64,000 nt of DNA. Origin: Atkinsonella hypoxylon (Eukaryota > Ascomycota > Sordariomycetes > Hypocreales > Clavicipitaceae). The notes under the pieces were generated by a model. It ran no database searches and was not told where the DNA came from. It saw only the letters and a program-made list of their open reading frames with translations. The DNA lies in contig JFHB01000114.1 in NCBI GenBank assembly GCA_000729835.1, positions 1 to 64,000 of the forward strand. Reading direction: 5' to 3'. Both the position numbers and the translations under genes were made by a program. Shown here in pieces: positions 31,242 to 42,578 of this stretch. Positions within the stretch are counted from its first letter, which is position 1. Every line of letters starts with the position of its first letter.

Positions 31242-33188
31242 ATGTCCACGCTCTCTGAGCCCCGCCGCCCGCGTTTGCTCCAGCAGAACCGCAAGCTTCG
31301 TCATCTCAAAGGCATATCGTTGCGGAATCTGTCCTTTGCTCCTGCGAGCTCACAAAGCGCCGATGATGCCGCCATCATCAGAAGCCCGAACAAGCTTGGC
31401 AAGCTTCGCGAGACTAGTCAGCTTCATGCCTCAAGATCCTCGGGCAGCCTCCGATCGGATACTCTCCGTGCAGACAAGAGAAGACCAATGCCTCAACCAC
31501 GGAGGAGCAGCCTGAGCTTAGCACACGCCAACCCCGCGACTAGACAGAGGAATCTCGAGTCCTTGGTGGAGAGCTGCGTGGGCGACGTCTTCTTCTCATT
31601 GCATGTACCAGATCGAGAAGATCCTGTCTACATCAGCGAAGTTCGCATCCGCTCCGCAGTATGTGATTGATGCATAACATTTCACAAAGGGAGGAGCATG
31701 CGGGCTCAGTCTTGTCCATGGCGATTGATACGCTGACCGTGCTGGTAGAATTTCAACTTCCAATTCTTTGATCTCTCGGGTAAAGATCCTAGCATTTCAA
31801 GATCATATATTCTTACAATTCGCATCTGGTGTAAACGCCCCCAACAAGCATCCTGGATATTTCTACTGGAGGAGCTGATGGACTTGCGTCGACTTAATTT
31901 CATTGGAACACTGGTTGACCGCCAATTTCCGCCCAATGCCCTCATATTTCATCTCGAGGACGGTCTGTACTCCTTTGACTTTCCCGCCAAGACCGCAGAC
32001 CCAAAGCCTGCTCCTGCGATTGCAACATCCTCCTACAACGCCCTGATGAAGCTCGCCAACCTCGAGACCTCCATACAGGATGCCATAGACACACGACACA
32101 AAATCATGCGACAGATAAGCCACATTCTCGACGAGTCACCGGCCGATCCAACCCCTGCTGCCGACGAAGCTGTCGCCCTGACAGAGAAATTCGTGTTGAA
32201 ACAGCAACAGGCGAATAGGAATGCGGAAAACAGACGTGATGACCTGCGAAAGTCCATTCAAAGTAGGCACGATGCAATTGCTCAGGGCAGGCGTGTACAA
32301 GCTCTGGCCGACGAAGACATCTCCAACAACAGAGAGAAACTGGCCGCCTCTATAGAGCTAGTACAGAAGACAGAGCAGCAAATTCATGGTCAGAGACGGC
32401 GCATATGTTCTGAGCTATCTGACATATTCCCCATCACGCCAGTTCCGAACGCACCGCCCTTGTCCTTCCAAATCTGCAACCTCCCGTTATCGAACTCGGT
32501 TTACGACGCCGCAACCGCAAAAGTAATCAATGAGGACGCACTCTCCGCGGCATTGGGTCTCGTCGCATTGCTCACCCGACACCTGCAATTTTACCTCTCC
32601 TACCCACTGCCGTATCCCCTGTCGGCATATGGGTCGCGCTCCTACGCCCGCGATGACATTTCTCACATCCCCAAGAACCAACCGCAGCGTCGTGAATTCC
32701 CGCTGTATCTCCCTCGAGGAGGCTCAACTATTGCTCAGTGGCGCTTTGAGTATGGCTGGTTCCTGCTGAACAAGGATATCGAAGCCCTCTGCGCATCCGA
32801 GGGCCTCAAAGTCGTCGACATCCGACACTCCCTTCCGAACCTGAAGTATCTGCTGTATGTATGCAGCGCCGGGACCGAGGAAGTCCCCGAGCGCAAAAAA
32901 GGTGGTGTGAGGGGTCTCTGGGCTGGAAGGCTCAAAGGTCGGGTGGCAGGGGTCCCGGGAACGCTGGCTGATGGCGAGAGCAGCAGCAGTGCCGCGGGCA
33001 GTCGCCGGGGCAGTGTGGACAGCGAGATGATGAATCAACATAGAGACGCACTCAGAAATGCGATTATCGAAGCGAATGGCGAGAGGGAGGATAGCTGGGG
33101 CAATGACAGTGGTGTTGGATTGCCGTTTGGCGACGATGCCAAGTTCACGTTGAGGACAAAGGGGTTGAGAGAGAACATTGCGCAGTAA
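31242..33188 (+). CDS. UVRAG/Vps38-like protein (Vps34 PI3K complex)
   Basis: Proteins of this family are accessory subunits of the class III phosphatidylinositol 3-kinase (Vps34) and act in endosomal sorting and autophagy. Exons 31242-31658 and 31749-33188 give 618 residues. The N-terminus is basic and Ser-rich. A C2-like strand-rich stretch spans the exon join (FFSLHVPDREDPVYISEVRI then NFNFQFFDLSG). A long coiled-coil-prone helix follows (about residues 260-370). The C-terminal domain contains LSAALGLVALLTRHLQFYL and LPNLKYLLYVCS, resembling the Atg14/UVRAG (BARA-like) fold. The acidic and basic tail is low complexity. The stop TAA lies inside a perfect GTAAGT donor (33184-33189), and an in-frame continuation exists after TTAG near 33241, so an alternative longer C-terminus is possible. 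The family is likely; the UVRAG versus Atg14 assignment is less sure. Confidence 0.8.
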
Positions 33189-33963
33189 GTGTACAGTCAG
33201 TGGTGGCAGATGAACCTGTCTCTTCTTGCGTGTGATGATTAGAGTGTCACATGAGAATTACACAACCGGCGGGTTTGTACGTGATGGGCCGCGCCTTCCG
33301 TCTTGGCTTCAACACTCTAGATGTGGCATAAGGCCATTACAACAAGCCAGTATTTCCTGTAGATAGAGAATCAAAGAATATACAATTTTGCTCCGGTACT
33401 TGCTGCACCAAGACCACAGCTTCTCCCGGGCTAGCACACGCTGCGGCGACGATTTTAGACTAGAACATGCTTAAGTGGTGTACAATGCAGCAGAGATTGA
33501 TTTCCTTGGTAGCGGCCGCCTCCGAAGTAGTCAATTGTCTATCGTTGTTGCGGAAGAGGCATGTCTAAGAGCAGTGGCTGATCGTACCCGGCCAAGCTTT
33601 TCCAAGTGTCACGCCCGGCACATGGGAAGACTCTCTATTTCAATCTTATTTCTACGAGGTGGTTCATGCCGATACACAGTTGAACAATGGCATGGACATG
33701 ATGACTGGTTTAATTCGGAAGTTCAATTACTTGTTGATTTGAGTTGATGGTCCGGTTGACGATCCGGTTATTAATGATCCGGCAGTACCACCAAAAAGTG
33801 GGGCGCGGCACGAGCACCAGACTAGATCAGCTCCAAAAACATTCCCAAATTCAATCGTCACATCCATCATCTTGTTGCCGTATATTTCATACCACGACTC
33901 CAGCTACACAGCCGACGGACCAAGTCACGAGAACCCGAGTTGAATAGCAAAAGGCACAATAAA
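33189..33963. other. Intergenic between UVRAG-like and UTP11
   Basis: It holds the possible alternative 3' exon of the upstream gene (about 33242-33365) and the UTP11 promoter. No other gene. Confidence 0.4.
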
Positions 33964-34837
33964 ATGTCGTCTATGCGGAATGCCGTCGCTCGGCGGCCGC
34001 ATCGCGAGCGTGCGCAGCCACTCGAGCGACGTCGCCTAGGCCTCCTTGAAAAGCACAAGGTAAACCGCAGTCTGTCCGTATCAATTATTTTGCCGCGGAA
34101 CATATTCTAACCCTGCCCAGGACTACTCCCTCCGAGCCAAGGACTTCAACAAGAAAAAGGCCCAGCTGAAATCGCTACGACAAAAAGCGTCGGAAAGAAA
34201 CGATGATGAATTTTACTTTGGCATGATGTCCCGCAAGGGACCCGGGCCAAGAATCAAGAGCGGGAAAAGCTGGGACGGCACGGTCGAGGGTGATCGTGGC
34301 AACAGGGGCATGTCTGTCGATGCGGTGCGTCTGCTGAAAACGCAGGACATGGGCTACGTTCGCACGATGCGCCAAGTGCTCGTCAAGGAGATTGCCCGAC
34401 TGGAGGAACGGGTCGTTCTGGCGCGAGGACTAGACCACCTCGATGACGACGAGGAAGACGAAGCCGAAGACGACGGTGGGTCTGATTCCGAAGACGACAT
34501 GCCCATGCCTTCGAAACCAAAGGCCCCTAGGAAGATTGTGTTTCTGGACGACGAAGAGACGCGGGAAACTACGGTGTTGGAAAAGCTGGAAGCGGATCAA
34601 GCGGAGCAAGCTGAGAATGAGGAGAAGGACAGTCAACAGGGTGAGGAAGAGCTTGAACGGGCTAAAAATCTCCGCCGGCTGAAACGACAACTCGCCAATG
34701 CCAAGGAGAAGTTGAAAGTATTCAATACCGCAGAGGCAGCTCTTGATGTCCAGCGAGCCAAGATGGCCAAGACAGCCACTTCTGGAGGCCAAACAAGGAG
34801 GGGCAAGAAAATTATGGTGCGAGCCAGAAAGCGCTAG
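33964..34837 (+). CDS. UTP11: U3 snoRNP-associated protein Utp11
   Basis: Utp11 is a nucleolar component of the small-subunit processome needed for 18S rRNA maturation. Exons 33964-34059 and 34121-34837 give 270 residues (yeast 250). The conserved N-terminus MSSMRNAVARRPHRERAQPL continues through LGLLEKHKDYSLRAKDFNKK and DEFYFGMMSRKG, blocks diagnostic of the family; the intron falls between the K of EKHK and DYSLR. An acidic patch (about residues 125-155), a Glu-rich coiled coil and a strongly basic end (RRGKKIMVRARKR) follow, as usual for nucleolar RNA-binding factors. The start is the ATG preceded by AAA. The identity is firm. Confidence 0.93.
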
Positions 34838-35131
34838 AACGCTACACGATGCCGCTATTGATTTACGTGATTTCCGCATACGCATGGCGTTTGGGTATCT
34901 CAAGAATTGACACGAAATATACTTGGAATTTCTCATTGTCGCAGTCCTTCTAGTAAACTATACGGGAACAACGCGACCTGGTGATGGTGAGGCTTTCAGT
35001 TTTTATCAGAAACTACGTGGCACTATAAAGGTGAGCTTTCGAACCGGCCGCCGACGTGTCCCATTAAGTTCTAACAATCATAAACATAAGCTCGCTACGT
35101 GATGACCCAGAAAATGTATATACAGATGTCT

Positions 35132-37036
35132 TCAATACTTCGATCCCACACATTTATATAACACCTTGAACACCACGCCCACGCATTTGATCAGGACAGT
35201 CAATGTCCAAATGATGAGGGCAAACAATCCCTTTGCAAGCTTCACCACCACGCGTACAAAGAACGGCAGTTTATCGCTTCGAGACCGGCTCCCGCGTCTG
35301 CCCTTTCCGAGACTATCATTTTGACTCTCGACATCGATCTCGAATTCTTCAATCTTGCGCCTCTTCTTCTTCTTCTTGTCGTCTCGCCTCACGCTCAATT
35401 TACTCAGTCTACCTGACACAGAGGAGTCACGTTTCGTCTCGCCCAAGAATGCCGGAGGAGGTGGCTCAAATGTCTCCATTGGGGCAGGGGAGTTTCGGTC
35501 TTCGGCAGCAGCAACGAGGAGGAGTGACGTGACAACCACGTCTAGGATGTAGCAGGATGCGATATGGGACGCGACACCAGTATCTAGCTCGATCCAACCT
35601 CCGCCTGTGCCATCCTTTGTGAGTTTGGCGATGTGCTTTGGGGATTCGTTGTGCTCCAACATGTACTCTATTCTCGAGTATGCCGGGTGGCGCTCAATTG
35701 TGACGCAGAATGGCTTTTCCAGCGCATTATGCACGAGGTAGTACATTGCGGTGTCCTCGTCCCATACTAACCGTGCGCATTCATTCTCCGCCGCCGTAAC
35801 GGATGCAGGATCGTTGGCCTTCTCGATGGCCATCCTTGTAGCCACTGAGGGCATGAGCAGTGCGACGAGACCATCATTGGGAGGGTATTTTCGAGACTCT
35901 TCTTCCAGAGTTGTCGTTAGCGCCTCGTACCAATGCTTGGTATCTGATGATCGACTCCCTGTGCCGCTGCCCTTGCTGGAATTACCAGAAGGGCTGGGCG
36001 GTATGACATCCGTCTTAGGGGCCTTGTACGGCTTTGAAGGGTCGTATCTCGTCAGTTTCACATATGCCGATGCCGAAGTTGGGTCGAGCCGGAGATTCCA
36101 AAATGGATGTGAAGTGTCGGACGATAGAGTATACACGGGCGCATCTTTTTGCTGGGTGAGCTTCAAGCAGAAGACGCGACCCTCTGATGGAGACGCTTGC
36201 CATCCATTGGCTACTCTCCACAGGTTTTTAAGTTCGGCGTTGGTGCATGGTGTAGGTACTACTGGCGGTGGTTGTGTTTGGATCCTGAGCGGCCATCGTC
36301 CTCGAGCTGCAGGCCGAGGATGAATGGCAGCAGGGCGGGCGGTGTCTCCTGTGACGGATCCTCTGGCTGGATCCTCTGGTTCATCGTAGACGGACTGTCT
36401 GCTGATGACAGCCCTGGGAATATGCGACGGACTAAGTTGGGTAGGTGCGTATTGTTGCTGCGCAAGCGGGAGATTGGGATTATATGTAGGAAAGATTGAC
36501 CTCAGCGCGCCTGGGCCGGACCCCGATGTACCGGTGTCGTCATTTAGAGGATGCTTTGCAATGGAACTTCTGGAGCGTCCGCTATTGCTAGGAACAAGTG
36601 TGTTGGCTTCTGAGAAAGCCGTCTCGGCGCGGCCAGGAACATCGTTGACATTCCATGCCTGCTGAACCGTGGCCGGCCCGGGATGCGTGGTATCTGTCTG
36701 TAAAGGCGCACCGTTGCTCAACGGCCAGTTAGTTGGCGTGACGGACACCGCTGGAGACTCCATCTGCTGTTGCGGCAGCTGCATTTGCACAGGCGTCTGT
36801 ATCCTTTGCTGCGGCGTCTGTCGTCCATGTCCACTCTGAGGGGAAGCTTGCGAAGAAGTATGAATGGCGTGGTCTGGTGTCCCGACTCGATATCCCGATG
36901 GTGTCAGAGCTCTACGCTCCTGCGATCCTGAACGCCGCCCAGGGCGCTGTCCGGCAATGCCCTGGGGCATTTTTGACGAGTTGAGGCTCGGGAACAGCGA
37001 GAAACTGCCTTGTTGTTGGGACTGAGGCGAAGGCAT
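35132..37036 (-). CDS. Fungal conserved protein with hydrophobic C-terminal tail
   Basis: This is a 634-residue single-exon protein, started at the ATG giving MPSPQSQQQGSFSLFPSLNSS. The first half is low complexity, rich in Gln, Pro and Ser, probably disordered. Residues about 275-520 form an ordered region that includes LWRVANGWQ, HWYEALTTTLEEE and WIELDTGVASHIASCYILDVVV. A Lys-rich nuclear-type stretch (KKKKKRRK) precedes a C-terminal hydrophobic segment (LFALIIWTLTVLIKCVGVVFKVL), suggesting a tail-anchored protein. I recall fungal homologues carrying the label acetylserotonin methyltransferase-like, but I see no SAM-binding motif and do not adopt that function. The start could lie further upstream in the same frame, at 37108, but that extension is not convincing. 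Confidence 0.75.
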   Translation of the reverse strand: MPSPQSQQQGSFSLFPSLNSSKMPQGIAGQRPGRRSGSQERRALTPSGYRVGTPDHAIHTSSQASPQSGHGRQTPQQRIQTPVQMQLPQQQMESPAVSVTPTNWPLSNGAPLQTDTTHPGPATVQQAWNVNDVPGRAETAFSEANTLVPSNSGRSRSSIAKHPLNDDTGTSGSGPGALRSIFPTYNPNLPLAQQQYAPTQLSPSHIPRAVISRQSVYDEPEDPARGSVTGDTARPAAIHPRPAARGRWPLRIQTQPPPVVPTPCTNAELKNLWRVANGWQASPSEGRVFCLKLTQQKDAPVYTLSSDTSHPFWNLRLDPTSASAYVKLTRYDPSKPYKAPKTDVIPPSPSGNSSKGSGTGSRSSDTKHWYEALTTTLEEESRKYPPNDGLVALLMPSVATRMAIEKANDPASVTAAENECARLVWDEDTAMYYLVHNALEKPFCVTIERHPAYSRIEYMLEHNESPKHIAKLTKDGTGGGWIELDTGVASHIASCYILDVVVTSLLLVAAAEDRNSPAPMETFEPPPPAFLGETKRDSSVSGRLSKLSVRRDDKKKKKRRKIEEFEIDVESQNDSLGKGRRGSRSRSDKLPFFVRVVVKLAKGLFALIIWTLTVLIKCVGVVFKVLYKCVGSKY

Positions 37037-38509
37037 TTTCGATCTAGTGTATAACACTGAGCAACAGTGCTTCGAGAAAAAGAAAACAAAATGGAAGTCA
37101 CCAGGCACAATTCCGAAGAACGCCTCGATTTCAAAGAGAGAAGACTTTTTTTTTCTTTCCTTGTTCTCTCTCTCCTTGTCCCCAAACTGCCTACTGCTTC
37201 ATTCTGTCTGACGCCGATATCCCGCAAACAGTAGACGAGACGTCAGGAAAAGCAAACAGGATAAGATCATCAAGAAAGCAGATCGTCAGCACGTCTCCCG
37301 AAAAACAGGCGGGTACCAGCATAGCATATACATAGCTCCAGCACAATGACCCCCCACGTCCACACACCCAGCCCAGTCCTCCCCGTTGCCATTCGCAGAC
37401 TATGTTTCGAGCCAAGTTATGTCAACCCGGTCGAGTCCCAAAAGCCAACCAGTAGGCATCCCGCCCGCACCACATCCAGGCGCCCACATTAAGCGCTTCC
37501 TGGGGATGAAAATAGAGCACCTTCCCCGTGCGGGACGGTGCCTACACCGACTAAAATTAGAAGTGTCGGTGATGCGTGGGCCAATGGCGGGCAGCATCAC
37601 ACTGCAGCCGCTGAGAAGTGGAGAGGGACTCTGCGTTTAAGCGCTGGATGGGCGCAATGCCGCGATGGGATTGGGCCGTGGGTGTTGCGAGGCGTTCCTA
37701 GATCATCTTATCCGGAAGGAGGCTAGAAGTGCCAGATTAGGTTAGGTACCTATCTTGTGTCTGGTACGCTGAGTGACGGACGAGTCCCTGAGGCATCCCC
37801 GTTGCATCCCTGTGGCCAGGCCTCCCTGTGATTCGGCATTACAAGGCAGGCGCGACTGTAAGTCAATATCAACAGGGCAACAGGGCAACAGGGCAACAGG
37901 GCAACAGGGCAACAGCGCTGTGCAGTCAAAGCTTGGGGATCTCATCCCCAGTGCCTCTTCTTGTTGATGCTGCACCTCCCGTTTCGCTCTTTCTCTCTCT
38001 TCATTTTTGAAATGGCATGGCTTTTTATTCTCTGGCGACTCACGATTTATAGAGCACGGAATCTACGCATACCTTAGACCTTGGAAATTAGAACTCTCAT
38101 GACATCGCGAATTGCAAATCGTCTGCTGGCTTCGTCTGAAACGGTACCACCACGCCCACGCTTTACCAGGAGAACAAGAAATGGGTTGCCATCACCGGCC
38201 ACACCAGCTGATGCATGCGCGACATTCTGATCATGCTCGTCAGGCAAAGAAACATCCCCCACACTTAAGTAGTGATTTCTATCAACTCGGCCTTGTCGCC
38301 TCACAACCATCCCCGCCGCATCCTCTCCTCGTACAAGTTCTTTTCGCTTCCAGTAACAACACCCGTGTCTATAAAAATACATCCAGGAGCAAGATCCCAA
38401 CCAAGACCAACGCCGAACCGATGCAACTGGCCAAGAAGAAAGCTCCCCAGCCCACTCCGCCATTAAAGAAAACCGACCAAGTCACCCATCAAGTCAGGCA
38501 AGACCAACG
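37037..38509. other. Intergenic with an 8-bp minisatellite
   Basis: No supported gene between the divergent flank of the tail-anchored protein gene and the 3' end of CMC1. It contains a CAACAGGG array at 37870-37915. Confidence 0.45.
37870..37915. repeat. CAACAGGG tandem array
   Basis: Five perfect 8-bp copies plus a 6-bp partial copy. Confidence 0.92.
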
Positions 38510-39095
38510 TCACCTCGACCTCTCCGGTCCACGAGGCCTCTCCTTAGCCGTCAGCCCCCCAACCCTCTCCGCTTGACCCAGCTTCTCCAACTCCCTCTGC
38601 TTCGACAAGCGCACCTCCTCAGGCAACCCCCACCACTCGCGAATGAATCCCTCCTGAGCAGCCGCCATCTTTGCCTTTCGCTCCCGCTGCCGATGGCGCT
38701 CCATTCGCATGGCGAACCACTCTTCGCGGGCGGCATCGTGCTCCTCCTGCGTGGCGCGCAGCTTCATGCAGTTGTTCATGGCGCGGTGCTGGACGCGGCA
38801 GGCGAAGGAGACGGTGAAGGTGCGACCGAGGGCACAGGCTGCGAAGGCTACGGCGTGCAAATAAATTAGCGCGAATAGTACCGTGTAAGAAAGTAGATTT
38901 CCAGCTCTGTCGGTCCCATGTCGCGCAGCGCGTTGCGGTTGATCTCATACCTTTGATCTCCTCGGCGCACTGCTTGCGTACTCGGGCGTAGAATATATCG
39001 CGCACTTGGGACTCCTGCGAGGCGGATAGCGGTAAGGGGTTCCTCGACGGCACGCCTAGGCGCTCTTGCGGGACGTCTGGTTTGTCGGTCGCCAT
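38510..39095 (-). CDS. CMC1: Mitochondrial COX assembly protein Cmc1
   Basis: Cmc1 is a twin CX9C protein of the mitochondrial intermembrane space that helps copper delivery and Cox1 maturation in cytochrome c oxidase. Exons 39095-38951 and 38847-38510 give 160 residues. Splicing (GTATGA donor, GTAG acceptor) joins the first CX9C motif across the exon boundary (CAEEIK then AFAAC); the second is CRVQHRAMNNC. A charged helix rich in Arg, Glu and Lys follows. The ATG at 39095 has the better context (GCCATGG); another in-frame ATG lies 9 nt upstream. No classical presequence is expected because import uses the Mia40 disulfide relay. Confidence 0.87.
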
Positions 39096-39928
39096 GGCTG
39101 TCATTTGGTGGGAGGGAGAGGCTTCGACGTAGAAGGGTAGCTGCCTGACCGTCGATGTGTTTGCCACGATGTGTTTGCCAGTAGGACGTTGTCCTCTTCC
39201 CGTTTGATGGCCCGCGGCGCAGAGAATGCCAGGAAGTGTCGTTGGCGCGGAAGCTCGGTATCGAGCTGGCGGGATATGTTAATCATCGTGCATGGAAGCT
39301 CCGTTCACCAGGCGAACCTGAAGCTGGTCAGGGTGGCAGAACTTACTCACCGCCTGCCACGGTTGACTTTACTGTATTCCCACCACGGTATGAATAAAGT
39401 ACCCCTTGGTTAATATTTCTTTGCCCGCCTAGTTATCTTCCTGGAGAAAATTGCAAAATTGAGACGCTGAAACTTCTTCATGGTTGGATTATTAATACGT
39501 GCAGTGTAAATCTTGGATATCAGCGTTTGCAATAGCTCATTCGCCATTCGTTGCAGGCGAATACCGGGCTTACACTCCGATCCTTGCCTCCCTTTGCGTA
39601 ACAATTGAACAACCATCCACGGCAACGACAAGGGTAGGTTTCATTATGAATTCAAAAAACGTGTCACGTATTTTGGTTTTTTATTTTTTTAATTTTTTTT
39701 TACCGGCGCCATGGCGGGAAAACGACCAAAGACCTGCATGAGTTGGATACCCGTCATAGTTTACACGTCAAATCTATCGCCATGAGGGTATACACATCAC
39801 ATTGAATAGAGCGCTAGAATTATATAATAGTCTTGGTCACACAACATTAGAATTCCCCCCTCGGTCAAAGCATACAACGCCTCACATGTCATGCTTCATA
39901 ACTCTCCTCTGCTTTCCTGGCCTTGCAA
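39096..39928. other. Intergenic between CMC1 and the MARVEL gene
   Basis: A T-rich stretch lies at 39676-39702. No gene seen. Confidence 0.4.
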
Positions 39929-41072
39929 CTACTGCTGCGCATTGTTCGGGTGCTGCTGGGGATAATACTGCTGGGGAGGCGGGGAGGTCGTGACAGGAGG
40001 TGTAGCGTGGCTTTGTTGAGCCTGGGGCGTTCCCGATAGCTCACTACCCTGGTAGACATGCTGCTGATAGCCTGAGTTTTGCTGGTACTGCTGAGGATAC
40101 TGGTTATTGTATGCTTGCTGATCCTGAGGCGGTTGATACTGCGGCTGCTCCTGGTAAGGGCTCTGAGCAGGCTGGAAGCCGTTCTGAGGGGGCTGGCTCA
40201 GAGGGGGCTGGTGTCCACCGGTTTGTTGTGGTTGAACAGGCTGCTGCTGCTGCTGCATCACAGGAGCAGCTTGCTCCGTCTTGGACGACATCTGATACGT
40301 GTTGCCGGTCGACAAGGCACTTCCAATAGGGAAGCGACCCTCCTTGCGACCGCGCAGGAACATGACGAGAGTGTAGACAAACGTCGCGATGAACAAGACC
40401 CTATTTCATACAGCAATCAGTCCTGAACAACTCAGAAGGGTTTAAAAGAAAAAGCTGGGGCAACGGGCACCTTACCACACTAGGGCGCCAAGACCAGCAA
40501 CAGCACTGAACATGTCGGCATCGCGCTTCAACGAAAAGTCCCTCCTGCCAAGCTGCCTTTTCCGATAGCACACTGTGCCGGCGCCGTAATCGACGCATCT
40601 GCTGGCAGAAGTAGAGCCGCCGAGAGAAGCGCGTCGGGCAGCTGCGGCGGCAAAGGTCGCGAGCCACATGATGACGAGGAAGGCGTCGAGGGCGATGACG
40701 GCGATGACATGGTATGCTACTTGCCAGGAGGGGATTTTCTCGGTGGTGAGGATATAGAAGAGGACTATCCAGGTGAGAACTGACTGTCACATTTTTAGCT
40801 ATTGTCGGATTCTTGTTTATATATATATATATATATATATTTAATGATACAAAAAATTTGTTGCAATGGATGATGAGGCAGTGTAAAAGGGGGGGGGGAC
40901 TTACAGTAGCGACGGCCAGACCAAACTCATCTAGGACAAAGTCCTGCAACAACCGGGCTGCCAGCCCCAGAATCACAATGGAAAGCAGGAACTGGAATCC
41001 TCGGATGATGGTCACCCATATGGGCGCCTCAAGAACATGGCTTGACGAGTGCTTTTCCGCAACAGTCTCCAT
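39929..41072 (-). CDS. MARVEL-domain membrane protein
   Basis: Exons 41072-40905, 40783-40476 and 40400-39929 encode 315 residues. Four hydrophobic segments are visible: WVTIIRGFQFLLSIVILGLAA in exon 1, VLTWIVLFYILT and VIAVIALDAFLVIMWLATFAA in exon 2, and VLFIATFVYTLVMFL across the last join. This four-helix layout with short loops is that of MARVEL proteins, which work in membrane apposition and plasma-membrane or eisosome-type domains. The last 140 residues are Gln, Pro and Tyr rich (QYQPPQDQQAYNNQYPQQYQ), probably cytosolic and disordered. Both introns have good donors (GTAAGT and GTAAGG); intron 1 carries a (TA)n run and a C-run on the sense strand. Its exact role is unknown. Confidence 0.82.
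40818..40841. repeat. (TA)n microsatellite in MARVEL gene intron 1
   Basis: Twelve TA units inside the first intron. Confidence 0.9.
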
Positions 41073-41948
41073 CGCAGAGCCGGCTTACAGATAAGTGTCC
41101 AAAGATCCAGGTGTCCTCAAGTCGTAGAGGAAAGGGGAGGAAAGGGAATTAAAAACGTATTTCACTACGCCGGGCCAAAGCCAAGGGGAGATTCTAGAGG
41201 GGATACAAACGAGAACAAATTGCCAACGGCGGCATGCACCTCAGACACTTCTACATTTTCCCCGTCCAGCATCACTCCCCAACCATTACATCTTCGCTGA
41301 AATCTGCTTAAAGGTCAACTGAGTTAGTGGACAGGCAGGGCTAATTTGAACTCTGAGCCACGGAATTGTAAAGGTCTCGTACGAGCCATCAAGAAGCAAA
41401 GAGGAAGCCAATATTGTCGTCTAGTTTGCTTCAGCCGCACGGCGTAGCAGGGTCTAGGGCCCGCTGGGTTGCGTGTGAGAGGTCAAGGACGCGACGCCAC
41501 GCTGGCTCGTGCCGAGATGGTTGATTGCAAAGGTTGAATTTAGCTTGGGGCGTCGTGGTGGGTAAGCGGGTCTTGTCGAGCGAGTTTGGGTGCTTGTGGT
41601 AACGGGGTTCGTGATGCGAGCTTGATGGGAATGGAGGCGTTGGGTTGGGAGTCGAGGTATGGGGGCGGTTTTGCCTTCTTTGGAGCGAATGTGTTGAGAT
41701 TCATTTGGCTGTGTCCTCGAGACACGCGCAGGGCAGAACACCACACAAGATGTCACAGAGCAATATTCCGTATTTGGCGTCGCTGTTGCAAAACTGTTCT
41801 GGGCAATCTGTCGAGTCTGTCGAGATTACACGAAGTGATGCAGGGTGCAGTAGGAGTATAGTCCTGTGTCCTGTCCGTCTGAAATTCCGACTGGCAAGCC
41901 AAGTGCGGCCCCATTCCGCAGTCCACCAAGCCGAATGCAGGTCCTCGT

Positions 41949-41990
41949 CCCGTCATCATCGTCATCATCGTCATCATCCTCGTCCTCCTC
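41949..41990. repeat. Interrupted ATC/GTC trinucleotide repeat
   Basis: Short tandem units of the TCATCATCG type. Confidence 0.75.
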
Positions 41991-42220
41991 TCTCGCCTGC
42001 GCTGCTTGTGCTCGAATTAGCAACATCATCCCGAGGCCAGTCAGCCGCTCAGCTCCCCCCACTCAACTGGGTTTCACCGCATATACAGCATGTCTGTCCA
42101 AGGAGTCTCATCCGTCCCGAGTCTGGAGCCCAATCTTGCCCGTTCACTCTTCGGCGATGTACCCGCCAACCTACCTTACACCACCACTAACAGCCCTGGG
42201 GAGCAGACTCAGCTGGGATT

Positions 42221-42244
42221 GCAGGTGCAGGTGCAGGTGCAGGT
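42221..42244. repeat. GCAGGT hexanucleotide x4
   Basis: Four perfect 6-bp copies. Confidence 0.9.
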
Positions 42245-42578
42245 TTAATTCGCAGGGGTTTCGGCTGCGAACCCTTTCTTCCTCTTTTGAAAAAACCATG
42301 CTCGGTATATAGTACGGAGACATGGGAAAGCACGCACTCACTCCGAACCCATGTTCAGGAAATAATGTGGCATTTTATGCAGCAATCTCTTTTTCTCGAT
42401 TGGTTGTGCGTCTGGCTTTTGCCTTCACCTTGGCCTCGATTACTCCGAACCCCTGCTCAGAACAGCCTATTTCTCCGCGATAGTTTGATGTCCCCTTGCT
42501 CCCGCTTCTCGCAAGAAATTCACACATGCCTCGATGGCTGAGTCGTTTAGTTACCATTTCACGCCGTAACCTGCCAGA

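Larger units (their letters stand above)
41073..42578. other. Intergenic between MARVEL gene and xylitol dehydrogenase
   Basis: No convincing gene. Overlapping frames on both strands at 41586-42312 arise from simple sequence (CATCAT/GTC repeats about 41949-41990, GCAGGT x4 at 42221-42244). TATTCCGTA occurs at 41764. Confidence 0.45.

Noticed and set aside
37850..37920. Possible CRISPR-like array from regular repeats
   Set aside because: The units are directly adjacent without spacers and the genome is fungal, so it is a minisatellite.
41586..42312. Frames of 91-181 codons between the MARVEL gene and xylitol dehydrogenase
   Set aside because: They are driven by simple repeats that keep several frames open at once; no conserved block or splice logic.
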